A stretch of DNA of 64,000 nt. Origin: Salmonella enterica subsp. arizonae. GTDB taxonomy: Bacteria; Pseudomonadota; Gammaproteobacteria; Enterobacterales; Enterobacteriaceae. The stretch lies in assembly GCF_008692845.1 (NCBI RefSeq), contig NZ_VXJW01000007.1, positions 186,001 to 250,000 of the forward strand. The letters run 5' to 3'. A program made the translations under genes and the position numbers. The notes beneath the pieces were generated by a model. It had not been told where the DNA came from. It searched no databases and worked only from the letters and a program-made list of their open reading frames with translations. Shown here piece after piece: positions 9,309 through 23,327 of this stretch (the first letter of the stretch is position 1; the number at the start of each line of letters is the position of its first letter).

Positions 9309-10049
9309 ATGTTAGAACAAGTATGCCAGCTTGCACGGAACGCGGGCGATGCCATTATGCAGGTTTATGATGGAGCCAAACCGATGGAGTACGTCCGCAA
9401 GCAGGACGATTCTCCAGTCACTGCGGCGGATATCGCCGCACATACCGTGATTCTCGAAGGGTTACGTACGCTCACGCCGGATATTCCGGTGCTTTCAGAG
9501 GAAGACCCGCCCGCCTGGGAAGTGCGCCAGCACTGGCAGCGTTATTGGCTGGTCGATCCACTCGATGGCACCAAAGAATTTATTAAGCGTAATGGAGAAT
9601 TTACGGTCAATATTGCATTGATTGAGCAGGGAAAGCCAGTGCTGGGCGTAGTCTATGCGCCAGTGCTGAAAGTGATGTACTGCGCAGCGGATGGTAAGGC
9701 CTGGAAAGAAGAGTGCGGGGTGCGTAAGCAGATTCAGGTTCGGGATGCCCGCCCGCCGCTGGTGGTGATTAGCCGTTCGCATACCGATGATGAACTCATC
9801 GAATATCTCCAACAGCTCGGCGAACATCAGACGACCTCTATTGGCTCCTCGCTGAAGTTTTGTCTGGTGGCGGAAGGTCAGGCCCAGCTTTATCCCAGAT
9901 TTGGGCCGACCAACGTTTGGGACACTGCCGCTGGTCATGCCATTGCCGTTGCTGCCGGGGCGCACGTTCACGACTGGCAGGGAAAAACGCTGGATTATAC
10001 CCCTCGTGAATCGTTCCTTAACCCCGGCTTCCGGGTGACTATTTACTGA
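9309..10049 (+). CDS. cysQ: 3'(2'),5'-bisphosphate nucleotidase CysQ
   Basis: This 246-residue member of the inositol-monophosphatase superfamily hydrolyses PAP to AMP, keeping sulfate assimilation going. The metal site is complete: SEEDPP (about 64-69), then [23 protein letters not shown] (about 80-102, quoted in parts), and the late [15 protein letters not shown] motif (about 200-214). The start at ATG 9309 has AGAGGTGGAGA upstream. Its 3' end overlaps the 3' end of convergent ytfJ by 11 bases. Confidence 0.96.
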   Translation: MLEQVCQLARNAGDAIMQVYDGAKPMEYVRKQDDSPVTAADIAAHTVILEGLRTLTPDIPVLSEEDPPAWEVRQHWQRYWLVDPLDGTKEFIKRNGEFTVNIALIEQGKPVLGVVYAPVLKVMYCAADGKAWKEECGVRKQIQVRDARPPLVVISRSHTDDELIEYLQQLGEHQTTSIGSSLKFCLVAEGQAQLYPRFGPTNVWDTAAGHAIAVAAGAHVHDWQGKTLDYTPRESFLNPGFRVTIY

Positions 10050-10602
10050 GGAGTTTATGCAGCAGGTCGGCCACCTGCTGTACCTCTTGTTGGGTTAACG
10101 CGCCATCCTTCGCCCATTGAACCCGACCGTCTTTGTCAAGCACGATGACGGCGGACCCCTCTTCTTTTAACTGCCAGGCGTTGCGCGCTATGCCATTGCT
10201 GTCGACAATAAATTGCGACCATGGATAGAGTTTTTTATTACTTTCTATGCTGCTACGCACGAACATACCGGAGCCCGGGATCGCATCATCGGTGTTTACA
10301 ATTGTGGTCGTCTGGTATCTGTCGTGCGGAAGCCTGGCGGATTTAATCGTTTCAATCAGCGTGGCGTTTTTCTCCTTTGCTGACGTTCGCCCGGCAATAT
10401 GCAGCAGGACGCGCACTTTTCCTGCAAGTTGCGCGCTATTCCAGTTTTTATAGCTAAACTCATCCTTATTCAGCATCAGTTCGCCACGATCGGCAATGCC
10501 TACCGGCGGAACCCGTTGGTTAACTTCAAGGTTATGCGCGGAGGTCATTATCGGGAGCAGCAGGCACGACATTGCCAGAATTTTACGTAGGATCATGGTC
10601 AT
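10039..10602 (-). CDS. ytfJ: Periplasmic thioredoxin-fold protein YtfJ
   Basis: The 187-residue product has a Sec signal peptide ([23 protein letters not shown]). A thioredoxin-like fold follows: [20 protein letters not shown] in the position where an active thioredoxin would carry CxxC, then [17 protein letters not shown]. No Cys pair is present in the mature part, so classic disulfide chemistry is unlikely. The function is unknown. The tail overlaps the cysQ tail by 11 bases on the opposite strand. Confidence 0.88.
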   Translation of the reverse strand: MTMILRKILAMSCLLLPIMTSAHNLEVNQRVPPVGIADRGELMLNKDEFSYKNWNSAQLAGKVRVLLHIAGRTSAKEKNATLIETIKSARLPHDRYQTTTIVNTDDAIPGSGMFVRSSIESNKKLYPWSQFIVDSNGIARNAWQLKEEGSAVIVLDKDGRVQWAKDGALTQQEVQQVADLLHKLLSK

Positions 10603-10921
10603 TCCTTCTTTATTTTTTTGCAGGTGATCCGACCACTTTGGGTCGACATTTAATCATATGTGCGATAGAGACTTTTTCCGCAAAGGGAATGCCAGTTTGC
10701 GGGCGGGCGCACACTTCCTGTGAAAAATGAAGGCATATACTGACGAAAATGAGCTGATGTTTAGATAATTCTGAATAACTGTAATCAAAAGGTAAATATA
10801 CTTATGCATACTGGAAACGACATAGATATGGTCTATAGTCATATGGCATTAAAATTTGCGCCTTAAAACTGTTGGGCCGATTGTGGCACCGCAAGGGCGT
10901 AATACTCAGCAGGAGACAACA
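10603..10921. other. Intergenic region between ytfJ and ytfK
   Basis: This is 319 AT-rich bases between two divergent genes. It must hold both promoters and the ytfK leader. A CTGTAATC stretch at 10779-10786 recalls one half of a PHO box (E. coli ytfK is PhoB-controlled), but the second half is poor, so no operator is called. The short open frame on the minus strand is not gene-like. Confidence 0.4.
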
Positions 10922-11128
10922 ATGAAAATTTTCCAACGCTACAACCCGCTACAGGTGGCGAAGTACGTGAAGATCCTGTTCCGTGGACGGTTATATATCA
11001 AGGATGTTGGCGCTTTTGAGTTCGATAAAGGGAAGATTCTTATCCCAAAAGTGAGAGACAAGCAGCATCTATCTGTGATGTCTGAAGTTAACCGTCAGGT
11101 TATGCGTCTGCAAACTGAGATGGCATAA
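10922..11128 (+). CDS. ytfK: Small protein YtfK (stringent-response modulator)
   Basis: This is a 68-residue basic protein, [20 protein letters not shown] onward, the E. coli YtfK length. The frame extends further upstream, but ATG 10922 follows a strong ribosome site (CAGGAGACAACA) and begins at the conserved N-terminus. In E. coli YtfK interacts with SpoT and promotes (p)ppGpp accumulation under phosphate or fatty-acid starvation; that role is carried over by homology. It is divergent from ytfJ and convergent with ytfL, with a terminator between. Confidence 0.92.
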   Translation: MKIFQRYNPLQVAKYVKILFRGRLYIKDVGAFEFDKGKILIPKVRDKQHLSVMSEVNRQVMRLQTEMA

Positions 11129-11159
11129 CTCAAAGTGCTATGCAGTAGGTTAAAAAAGT

Positions 11160-11191
11160 AAAAAAAAACGGCTCCTGAATCAGGGGCCGTT
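11160..11191 (-). terminator. Intrinsic terminator of ytfL
   Basis: AACGGCTCCTG pairs with CAGGGGCCGTT, and the minus-strand transcript runs into a U-tract (A-run at 11159-11168 on the plus strand). It begins about 20 bases past the ytfL stop and may also stop ytfK from the other side. Confidence 0.8.
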
Positions 11192-11212
11192 GATGTTTCT
11201 GGCAAACAGATT

Positions 11213-12556
11213 TCAGGCCGCGCCGTCTTCTTTCCCTTTCGCATCGGGCAGTTTCGGCGCCGGTACGTTGCTTTTATTGTCGAGACGCGTTACCAGCAGC
11301 TGATCGATCCGGTAGTTGTCGATATCCACCACTTCAAATTTGTAGCCGGAAAACTTCACCGAATCGGTACGTTTCGGGATTTTACGCAGCATAAACATCA
11401 TAAAGCCGCCGATGGTTTCATAGTTGCCGGACTGTGGAAACTCGTCGATATCCAGCACACGCATGACGTCGTCAATCGGCGTGCCGCCGTCAATCAGCCA
11501 GGAATTTTCATCGCGCGCCACAATTTGCTCTTCCAGCCCCTGGCCGACCAGGTCGCCCATTAGCGTGGTCATCACATCGTTTAGCGTAATTATGCCGACG
11601 ACCAGCGCGTATTCATTCATGATGACCGCGAAATCTTCGCCCGCCGTTTTAAAGCTTTCCAGCGCCTCTGAAAGGGTCAGCGTATCCGGTACAATTAAGG
11701 TATTGCGAATTTGCACGCCGCTATTCAGCGCCATACTTTGGTTCGCCAGCACGCGATTCAGCAGATCTTTGGAGTCTACATAGCCGATGATGTGGTCGAT
11801 ATCTTCATTACATACCAAAAATTTTGAGTGCGGATGCTCGGCGACCTTATTCTTTAGGCTTTGTTCGTCTTCGTGCAGATCAAACCAGATGATACTTTCG
11901 CGCGATGTCATAGAAGACGGTACGGTGCGGGATTCAAGTTCAAACACGTTTTCGATCAGTTCATGCTCTTGCTTGCGCAGAACGCCCGCCAGCGCGCCGG
12001 CTTCCACTACCGCGTAAATATCATCGGAAGTGATGTCGTCTTTCCGCACCATTGGAATCTTGAACAGGCGGAAAATGTTGTTTGCCATGCCGTTAAACAA
12101 CCACACCAGTGGGCGAAAAAGGAACAGGCAGAAGCGCATCGGGTTGATGATACGCAAAGCCACAGCTTCTGGCGCAATCATACCGATGCGTTTCGGGGTT
12201 AAATCCGCGAACAGGATAAACAACCCCGTCACCAGTGAGAAAGAGAGGATAAAGCTCAACTGCTCGGAGAGTTCAGGCGACATATAGTGCGAGAAAAGGG
12301 CGGAGAAGACGGGCGAAAATGCCGCATCGCCGACGATGCCGCCAAGAATCGCGACTGCATTCAGGCCAATTTGCACAACGGTGAAAAACATGCCGGGATT
12401 TTCCTGCATTTTCAATACACGTTGTGCGTTGATACTGCCTTCATCAGCCAATAATTTAAGCTTAATCTTACGTGATGCGGCAAGCGAGATCTCGGAGATG
12501 GAGAAGAACGCGCTTACAGCGATCAGGCAGAATATAATGAATATACTGTTTAACAT
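11213..12556 (-). CDS. ytfL: CNNM/CorC-family membrane protein YtfL (UPF0053)
   Basis: The 447-residue product has a DUF21/CNNM transmembrane domain at about 1-190 with four hydrophobic segments, starting MLNSIFIIFCLIAVSAFFSI and including FADLTPKRIGM. A CBS-domain pair follows at about 205-330 (VPSSMTSRESIIWFDL; NEYALVVGIITLNDVMTTLMGD), then a CorC_HlyC domain ending in RIDQLLVTRL. Relatives take part in Mg2+/Co2+ efflux and, for YtfL, polyamine or cytosolic homeostasis has been proposed. The specific substrate cannot be read from sequence. It is monocistronic, with a terminator downstream. Confidence 0.9.
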   Translation of the reverse strand: MLNSIFIIFCLIAVSAFFSISEISLAASRKIKLKLLADEGSINAQRVLKMQENPGMFFTVVQIGLNAVAILGGIVGDAAFSPVFSALFSHYMSPELSEQLSFILSFSLVTGLFILFADLTPKRIGMIAPEAVALRIINPMRFCLFLFRPLVWLFNGMANNIFRLFKIPMVRKDDITSDDIYAVVEAGALAGVLRKQEHELIENVFELESRTVPSSMTSRESIIWFDLHEDEQSLKNKVAEHPHSKFLVCNEDIDHIIGYVDSKDLLNRVLANQSMALNSGVQIRNTLIVPDTLTLSEALESFKTAGEDFAVIMNEYALVVGIITLNDVMTTLMGDLVGQGLEEQIVARDENSWLIDGGTPIDDVMRVLDIDEFPQSGNYETIGGFMMFMLRKIPKRTDSVKFSGYKFEVVDIDNYRIDQLLVTRLDNKSNVPAPKLPDAKGKEDGAA

Positions 12557-12738
12557 ATCTTATCCGGCGAAACGCCAGATCCTCGGAAGGGAAGTTTATA
12601 AATCCGTGTGGTAATGTTTAATGAAAATCGGCTCGTAGCAGTGAGCCGATAAGTTCAGGGCTAGTATAGCGTAAGCTACTGTAAACTCGCCAGAGGGTTC
12701 ATTTGCAACCCCGGCAAACGCCCTCCCTGCCCGCGCTG

Positions 12739-13377
12739 TTACGCGTCAGGCGGTAGGCAAACGCCTATCCCGCCAACCCCGCAGTAACCGTACGGATTTT
12801 TGTGCAGATACTGTTGGTGTTCATCTTCGGCATAGTAAAACGGCGTCGCATGGGCGATTTCCGTAGTGATGGGGCGCTCGTCTCCGGCGTCGGCCATTGC
12901 CGACTGGAAGCGCTCGCGACTGGCGTGGGCAGCGGTACTCTGTTCCGGCGTTAAGGGATAAATCGCAGAACGATATTGCGTACCGTGATCGTTACCCTGT
13001 CGCATCCCCTGCGCCGGATCGTGATTCTCCCAGAAGACCTGTAAAAGCTGCTCATAACTGATAACGGCAGGATCGTACACTACCCGCACCGCCTCGGCAT
13101 GACCGGTCTGCCCGGAGCAGACTTCCCGGTAGGTTGGATTAGGCGTGTAACCGCCCGCATACCCTGCCGCGGTGCTATATACGCCGGGCAACTGCCAGAA
13201 TAAACGTTCTACGCCCCAGAAACAGCCCATAGCGAAGTAGGCGATCTCCATCCCGGCAGGGACATTGGTCATAGAGTGTTCATTTACCGCATGCAGAGTG
13301 GCGATCGGCATCGGGGTATTACGTCCTGGTAATGCATCTGCTTGAGTAACAAGATGCTTTTTATCAAATAAACTCAT
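12739..13377 (-). CDS. msrA: Peptide-methionine (S)-S-oxide reductase MsrA
   Basis: This cytoplasmic repair enzyme reduces methionine-S-sulfoxide. It has 212 residues, the standard enterobacterial length. The catalytic motif GCFWG (Cys about residue 52) sits in [17 protein letters not shown]. Downstream are [43 protein letters not shown] and the resolving Cys region [13 protein letters not shown] near the C-terminus. It is divergent from tamA across a 213-base region. Confidence 0.97.
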   Translation of the reverse strand: MSLFDKKHLVTQADALPGRNTPMPIATLHAVNEHSMTNVPAGMEIAYFAMGCFWGVERLFWQLPGVYSTAAGYAGGYTPNPTYREVCSGQTGHAEAVRVVYDPAVISYEQLLQVFWENHDPAQGMRQGNDHGTQYRSAIYPLTPEQSTAAHASRERFQSAMADAGDERPITTEIAHATPFYYAEDEHQQYLHKNPYGYCGVGGIGVCLPPDA

Positions 13378-13548
13378 GAGCGATTCTCCCGAAAGCGTTA
13401 ATTGGCGTTAAGGTTGTAACGAGACGCATCTTTGCACACAATAACAACATTAATGTATCTGGATCTAAACATAAGAAATATTTGGGCGGTCGTCTGCTTT
13501 TCAAACGCAATTGTTGATTTTATGTTAAGCCGCGGAGCGGTAGTGTGA

Positions 13549-19100
<5,552 letters not shown>

Positions 19101-19102
19101 CA

Positions 19103-19447
19103 ATGCGAATATTTGTCTACGGCAGTTTACGACAGAAACAAGGCAACAGTCACTGGATGACCAATGCTCAATTGCTTGGCGATTACAGTATCGATAACTA
19201 CCAGTTGTATAGTCTGGGCCACTATCCAGGTGCCGTTCCGGGAAACGGATCAGTATACGGTGAAGTTTATCGAATTGATAACGCCACGCTGGCCGAACTT
19301 GATGCCTTGCGCACCAGGGGCGGTGAATACGCACGCCAGTTAATCCAGACGCCGTACGGCAGCGCATGGATGTATGTGTACCAACGTCCTGTTGATGGTT
19401 TAACTCTGATTGAAAGCGGTGACTGGTTAGACAGAAACCAGCACTAA
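19103..19447 (+). CDS. ytfP: Gamma-glutamylcyclotransferase-fold protein YtfP
   Basis: The 114-residue product is of the GGCT-like (BtrG) family. The motif VYGSLRQKQGNSHWM (residues 4-18) forms the substrate loop, and the acidic residue in ELDALRTRGGEYAR is in the usual place for the catalytic Glu. The substrate is unknown. It starts two bases after the tamB stop, so it is the last gene of the tamAB-ytfP operon. An ERIC element lies directly downstream. Confidence 0.92.
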   Translation: MRIFVYGSLRQKQGNSHWMTNAQLLGDYSIDNYQLYSLGHYPGAVPGNGSVYGEVYRIDNATLAELDALRTRGGEYARQLIQTPYGSAWMYVYQRPVDGLTLIESGDWLDRNQH

Positions 19448-19456
19448 CATATAACA

Positions 19457-19583
19457 TATACCTGATGGATTTCGGGTTGCATCAAGGCGGCGACGCAGAG
19501 AATCCCCAGGAGCGTACATCAGTACGTGACTGGGGGGAGCGAGGAAAGCCAACACCGAGGCAGTTTGAAAGACGAGAGGTATA
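19457..19583. repeat. ERIC element (127 bp) after ytfP
   Basis: The element runs from TATA at 19457 to TATA at 19583, exactly 127 bp, the canonical ERIC length. It carries the ERIC core AATCCCCAGGAGCGTACAT and GTACGTGACTGGGG around the central inverted repeat. After it, CGCCACC(TTCG)GGTGGCG forms a small hairpin followed by TTGTTTT, which may end the tamAB-ytfP transcript. The rest of 19620-19835 is AT-rich and should hold the promoter of the next gene. Confidence 0.92.
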
Positions 19584-19835
19584 ATACGCCACCTTCGGGT
19601 GGCGTTGTTTTATGCAGTGGCAGCTTTAATTCCGGGTTATCAGGACGCATTTCTCTTTTTTACTATTGCGCTAAAATGCTTATTTAGTGAAGCACTAATT
19701 AGTGGTGATTATAATTTTTCTTAAAATATCACTTTGTGTAATTATAGAATTATATGATCCCGCTAGCGGAAGTTATTTTATTTAAGTCGCATTCTCATTC
19801 TGTAAAGTAATTATCCAGGTAAGGATAGTAATGGA

Positions 19836-21047
19836 ATGAGTAATATTGTTTATCTTAAACTCATTGGTGAACAACAAGGCGATATTTCTGATGGGGGTGG
19901 CACAATTGCTTCAGTCGGTAATCGTTGGCAACAGAACCATGTGAATGAAATATTTGTTTTTTCTTTGGGGGCAGGGGTAACGAATACAGGCAAAGGTACG
20001 AACCTACAGGGATTAACATTCAGTAAACAAATAGATAAAAGCTCACCGCTATTAATGAATGCTATTAATAACAATGAGAACCTGTTTTTTGAGTTTTGGT
20101 TTTACCGCATAAATAGATATGGTCAATGGGAGAAGTATTATTATATTCAGCTCAGAGGTGCTTCAATATCAAGCATTCAGCTTCGCATTATAGAAGACGA
20201 AATCCATACAGAAACAATATCTGTCAATTATGATTATATCCTCAGTAAACACCTGATAAGTAATACCGAGTTTAGTTATCTTGCTCTACCTGCGGAGTAC
20301 AATAAGCTGTTTGTTCCTGCGCCGAAACCACAGACTCAAACCCTTAACAGCGCTGGTGTAGGCCGACTGCTGGCGGCCGGAGGAATTTATAATGGCAACA
20401 TCGAGGGATTCAGGGACACTGCAGAAAAACTGGGCGGTGATGCCGTCAAAGGTTACGATCAGATTCTTAATGAGAAAACGGTCAGTACTGCCATTATAGC
20501 GGCCTCAATTGCCGCAGGTTATGGGCTTGGGAGGATGGGATTAAGTTCGACGATAAGAAGTCTTGAAAAGCTGAGGCGGATTGAAACCAAGGGCGTATCA
20601 TTAGGGCGTAGTGCCACCGCTGATAATTTATATCGTCGGACTAGCAATACTGAAGTCTTTTCAGATCTAAAAGTGCCTATGCAGATGCGCTTTGTTGAAC
20701 AGGCTGCACGTGAAGGTGGGGTAGGCTTAGGGGGAGTTAAAGTGAAAATTATCAGGGATTCTGACCTGAAAGGTAAGAATATCTATGGTTATACTCACCC
20801 TAATGGTGATATTGATTTGTACCCAGATGCTTCTACGGATATTGAGCAATTAATAAAAACATTAGGCCATGAAAGAACGCATACTATGCAAATCTATCTC
20901 TTTAAGCATCCAAATACATATGCTGATGATGCAATCAAGATGAATAGAGAATTGATATTGAATGAAAAAGCCGCCCATAGTATTGAGGATAGTTTTTGGC
21001 AATTTTACCTCAATAATAAGACTGGAAAGCTAGAGGAGTACAAATAG
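19836..21047 (+). CDS. Hcp fused to a C-terminal HExxH metallopeptidase-like toxin (T6SS specialised effector)
   Basis: The protein has 403 residues. Positions 1 to about 160 resemble the enterobacterial Hcp tube protein (MSNIVYLKLIGEQQGDIS, SKQIDKSSPLLMNAINNNE, FWFYRI, EKYYYIQLRGASI, ETISVNYDYIL). A linker at about 190-285 holds GFRDTAEKLGGDAVKGYDQI and AAGYGLGRMG, a type seen in polymorphic toxins. The C-terminal domain (about 285-403) carries HERTH (an HExxH zinc motif) and a later Glu in ELILNEKAAHS suited as third ligand. By family knowledge, extended Hcp proteins ride in the T6SS tube. Base composition is much more AT-rich than the neighbours, a sign of transfer. Start: AAGGA ten bases upstream. 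The Hcp call is firm; the peptidase activity is inferred. Confidence 0.85.
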   Translation: MSNIVYLKLIGEQQGDISDGGGTIASVGNRWQQNHVNEIFVFSLGAGVTNTGKGTNLQGLTFSKQIDKSSPLLMNAINNNENLFFEFWFYRINRYGQWEKYYYIQLRGASISSIQLRIIEDEIHTETISVNYDYILSKHLISNTEFSYLALPAEYNKLFVPAPKPQTQTLNSAGVGRLLAAGGIYNGNIEGFRDTAEKLGGDAVKGYDQILNEKTVSTAIIAASIAAGYGLGRMGLSSTIRSLEKLRRIETKGVSLGRSATADNLYRRTSNTEVFSDLKVPMQMRFVEQAAREGGVGLGGVKVKIIRDSDLKGKNIYGYTHPNGDIDLYPDASTDIEQLIKTLGHERTHTMQIYLFKHPNTYADDAIKMNRELILNEKAAHSIEDSFWQFYLNNKTGKLEEYK

Positions 21048-21329
21048 ATGAACTCTTTGACCTATCTTGAATGGATGAAGTACTTACCAAAAGATGATGG
21101 TAGTTACACCTCATGTGAATGCCCAGTATGTGGTAAAAAAGGACTTTCTTATCAATACTTTGGTTTCGATAATAGTGATATTGGATGGAAAGTTATTTGG
21201 TGTGAAACCTGTAAATCAGGAGTAAAGGTTTCGAGAACCAAAATACCCGAAGGGGCTAGTAGGTTAATAGATTTTCAGGAGCAGGAATGTTTCTTTGAAA
21301 CGAAGCCTGCACTGAAACTATTCGTTTAG
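21048..21329 (+). CDS. Probable immunity protein to the Hcp-metallopeptidase effector; cysteine-rich
   Basis: The product has 93 residues and starts on the base after the effector stop, so it is co-translated with it. No family is recognised. It contains five Cys in a zinc-ribbon-like layout: CECPVCGKKG (about residues 19-28) and WCETCKSG (about 49-56). There is no signal peptide or membrane helix, so it appears cytoplasmic. Position, size and AT-rich composition shared with the effector gene argue for immunity; this is inference. A terminator follows at once. Confidence 0.65.
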   Translation: MNSLTYLEWMKYLPKDDGSYTSCECPVCGKKGLSYQYFGFDNSDIGWKVIWCETCKSGVKVSRTKIPEGASRLIDFQEQECFFETKPALKLFV

Positions 21330-21338
21330 AGTAGCATC

Positions 21339-21368
21339 AAAAAAAGCCCCTCATAAAGTGAGGGGCTT
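21339..21368. terminator. Bidirectional terminator between the effector-immunity pair and ppa
   Basis: AAGCCCCTCA and TGAGGGGCTT form a 10-bp stem with a five-base loop (TAAAG). An A-run precedes it on the plus strand, so the minus-strand ppa transcript ends in U residues. Confidence 0.85.
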
Positions 21369-21399
21369 CAATAAGTTATGCTGACCTTAGAAAGCGAAC

Positions 21400-21930
21400 T
21401 TATTTCTTCGCAGCGCGCTCGAAGGAAGCAACGATTTCCGCTTTAGCGGCTTCGGCGTTGTCCCAACCGTCAACTTTCACCCATTTGCCTTTTTCGAGGT
21501 CTTTATAGTGTTCGAAGAAGTGAGCGATCTGCGCTTTCAGCAGTTCCGGCAGGTCGTTCACATCTTTAATGTGATCGTAATCTTTGCTCAGTTTGGTGTG
21601 CGGTACGGCAACCAGTTTCGCATCTTCGCCTGCTTCGTCGGTCATTTTCAGTACGCCAACCGGACGGCAACGGATGACGGAGCCGGGCTGCAGCGGATAC
21701 GGCGTCGGGACCAGAACGTCTACCGGGTCGCCATCCAGAGACAGGGTATGGTTGATGTAGCCGTAGTTGCACGGATAGAACATCGCGGTGGACATGAAGC
21801 GGTCAACGAACAGCGCGCCGCTCTCTTTGTCAACTTCGTATTTGATCGGATCTGCGTTAGCCGGGATCTCAATAACGACGTAGATATCTTCCGGCAGTTC
21901 TTTACCCGCCGGGACGTTGAGTAAGCTCAT
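21400..21930 (-). CDS. ppa: Inorganic pyrophosphatase
   Basis: This cytoplasmic family I pyrophosphatase has 176 residues, the E. coli length, from ATG 21930 ([20 protein letters not shown]). The ten-codon upstream extension to 21960 is not conserved sequence. Active-site residues are visible in [25 protein letters not shown], the signature DGDPVDVLV (about 66-74) and the later KDYDHIKD. It drives biosynthesis by removing PPi. It is a single gene with a strong terminator. Confidence 0.97.
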   Translation of the reverse strand: MSLLNVPAGKELPEDIYVVIEIPANADPIKYEVDKESGALFVDRFMSTAMFYPCNYGYINHTLSLDGDPVDVLVPTPYPLQPGSVIRCRPVGVLKMTDEAGEDAKLVAVPHTKLSKDYDHIKDVNDLPELLKAQIAHFFEHYKDLEKGKWVKVDGWDNAEAAKAEIVASFERAAKK

Positions 21931-22089
21931 GTCTGTTTCCTTAGAATTTATGACAAACAAGTGGCGAGTATTATAGCCAACTCACGCTGAAAGTCTTCGC
22001 TTGTTTTCGCTTCTGCCTCGCCCGACGCTTGGTGGAGAAGAATAACCGGCAGGGTTAAGAAACGGAAAAATAGCCGGTCTGATAAGGCA

Positions 22090-22127
22090 AAGCCGCCATC
22101 CGGCATTTCATTGCCCGATGGCGGCTT
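22090..22127. repeat. REP-type hairpin between fbp and ppa
   Basis: AAGCCGCCATC pairs with GATGGCGGCTT around CGGCATTTCATTGCCC. This is a typical REP/BIME sequence and lies just after the fbp stop. Confidence 0.75.
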
Positions 22128-22154
22128 CACATTTTATCCCGCCAGGGGGAAGGG

Positions 22155-23153
22155 TTACGCGTCCGGATATTCGCGGATAAAACGTTCCACGTCTTCAACC
22201 ATATGTCTATTGCCGACGAAGAACGAGCGGCGCTGGTGCAGGCTTTCCGGAATGATATCCAGAATACGCTCTTTACCATCGCTGGCTTTGCCGCCGGCCT
22301 GTTCCGCAAGGAACGCCATCGGGTTACACTCATACAGCAGACGCAGTTTTCCCTGCGGGTGGCTGGCGGTGCTCGGGTAGAGATAGATGCCGCCTTTCAG
22401 CAGATTGCGGTGGAAATCGGCCACCAGAGAGCCAATGTAACGCGAGGTGTAAGGGCGGCTTGTTGAACTATCCTCTTCCTGACAGAATTTGATGTACTTC
22501 TTCACACCATTAGGGAACTTAATGTAGTTACCTTCGTTGATGGAGTAGGTTTTACCCTTTTCTGGAAAACGCATACGTTCCTGACACAGGCAGAACACGC
22601 CCAGCGACGGATCGTAGGTGAAAGCGTGTACGCCGCAGCCGGTGGTGTAAACCAGCATGGTGGAAGAGCCATACACGACATAGCCCGCAGCGACCTGTTT
22701 GTTGCCGGGTTGCAGGAAATCTTCTTCAGTAACTGGCGTGCCGACAGGGGTCACGCGACGATAAATTGAGAAAATCGTACCGACAGAGACGTTAACGTCG
22801 ATGTTGGAGGAGCCATCCAGAGGGTCCATCAGCACCACATATTTTGCGTGTTCGCAGCCTTCAAAGACGACGATCTCGTCCTCTTCTTCCGACGCGATGC
22901 CCGCGACAATATCACGCGCTTTTAGTGCAGCTTTCAGTTTCTCGTTCGCGAACAGATCGAGCTTTTGCTGAACCTCGCCCTGTACGTTTTCAGCACCGCT
23001 GGCACCCAGGATATCGACCAGACCGGCCTTGTTGATATCGCGGTGGATGATCTTGGCGCCCAATTTTATTGCCGACAGCAAAGCAGTGAGCTCACCGGTA
23101 GCCTGAGAGAACTCGTGCTGCTTTTCGACAATAAATTCACCTAACGTTTTCAT
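22155..23153 (-). CDS. fbp: Fructose-1,6-bisphosphatase class I
   Basis: This gluconeogenic enzyme has 332 residues, the E. coli length. The metal site is visible in ASEEEDE (about 87-93) and [20 protein letters not shown] (about 107-126). The sugar-phosphate site includes [19 protein letters not shown] and the late [21 protein letters not shown]. It is divergent from mpl; the 174-base space holds both promoters. Confidence 0.97.
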   Translation of the reverse strand: MKTLGEFIVEKQHEFSQATGELTALLSAIKLGAKIIHRDINKAGLVDILGASGAENVQGEVQQKLDLFANEKLKAALKARDIVAGIASEEEDEIVVFEGCEHAKYVVLMDPLDGSSNIDVNVSVGTIFSIYRRVTPVGTPVTEEDFLQPGNKQVAAGYVVYGSSTMLVYTTGCGVHAFTYDPSLGVFCLCQERMRFPEKGKTYSINEGNYIKFPNGVKKYIKFCQEEDSSTSRPYTSRYIGSLVADFHRNLLKGGIYLYPSTASHPQGKLRLLYECNPMAFLAEQAGGKASDGKERILDIIPESLHQRRSFFVGNRHMVEDVERFIREYPDA

Positions 23154-23327
23154 AACACTTTCCCTGCAATTGATTGGAGTAAAGCGACCGTAACAATCTT
23201 AACAAACATTTCAGACGATGCGCTCAGGTGAATCGCGCCAGCAAAGTACAGATTTACCTGAAATGCGTTTCTCACTTGCCAGACATGTGCGTAAAATGGC
23301 GCGCAGATAAAAAAAGGATAGTGACGT

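Noticed and set aside
19448-19640. CRISPR-like or phage attachment site after ytfP
   Set aside because: The repeat is an ERIC element and no spacer array or att duplication was found around the Hcp island.
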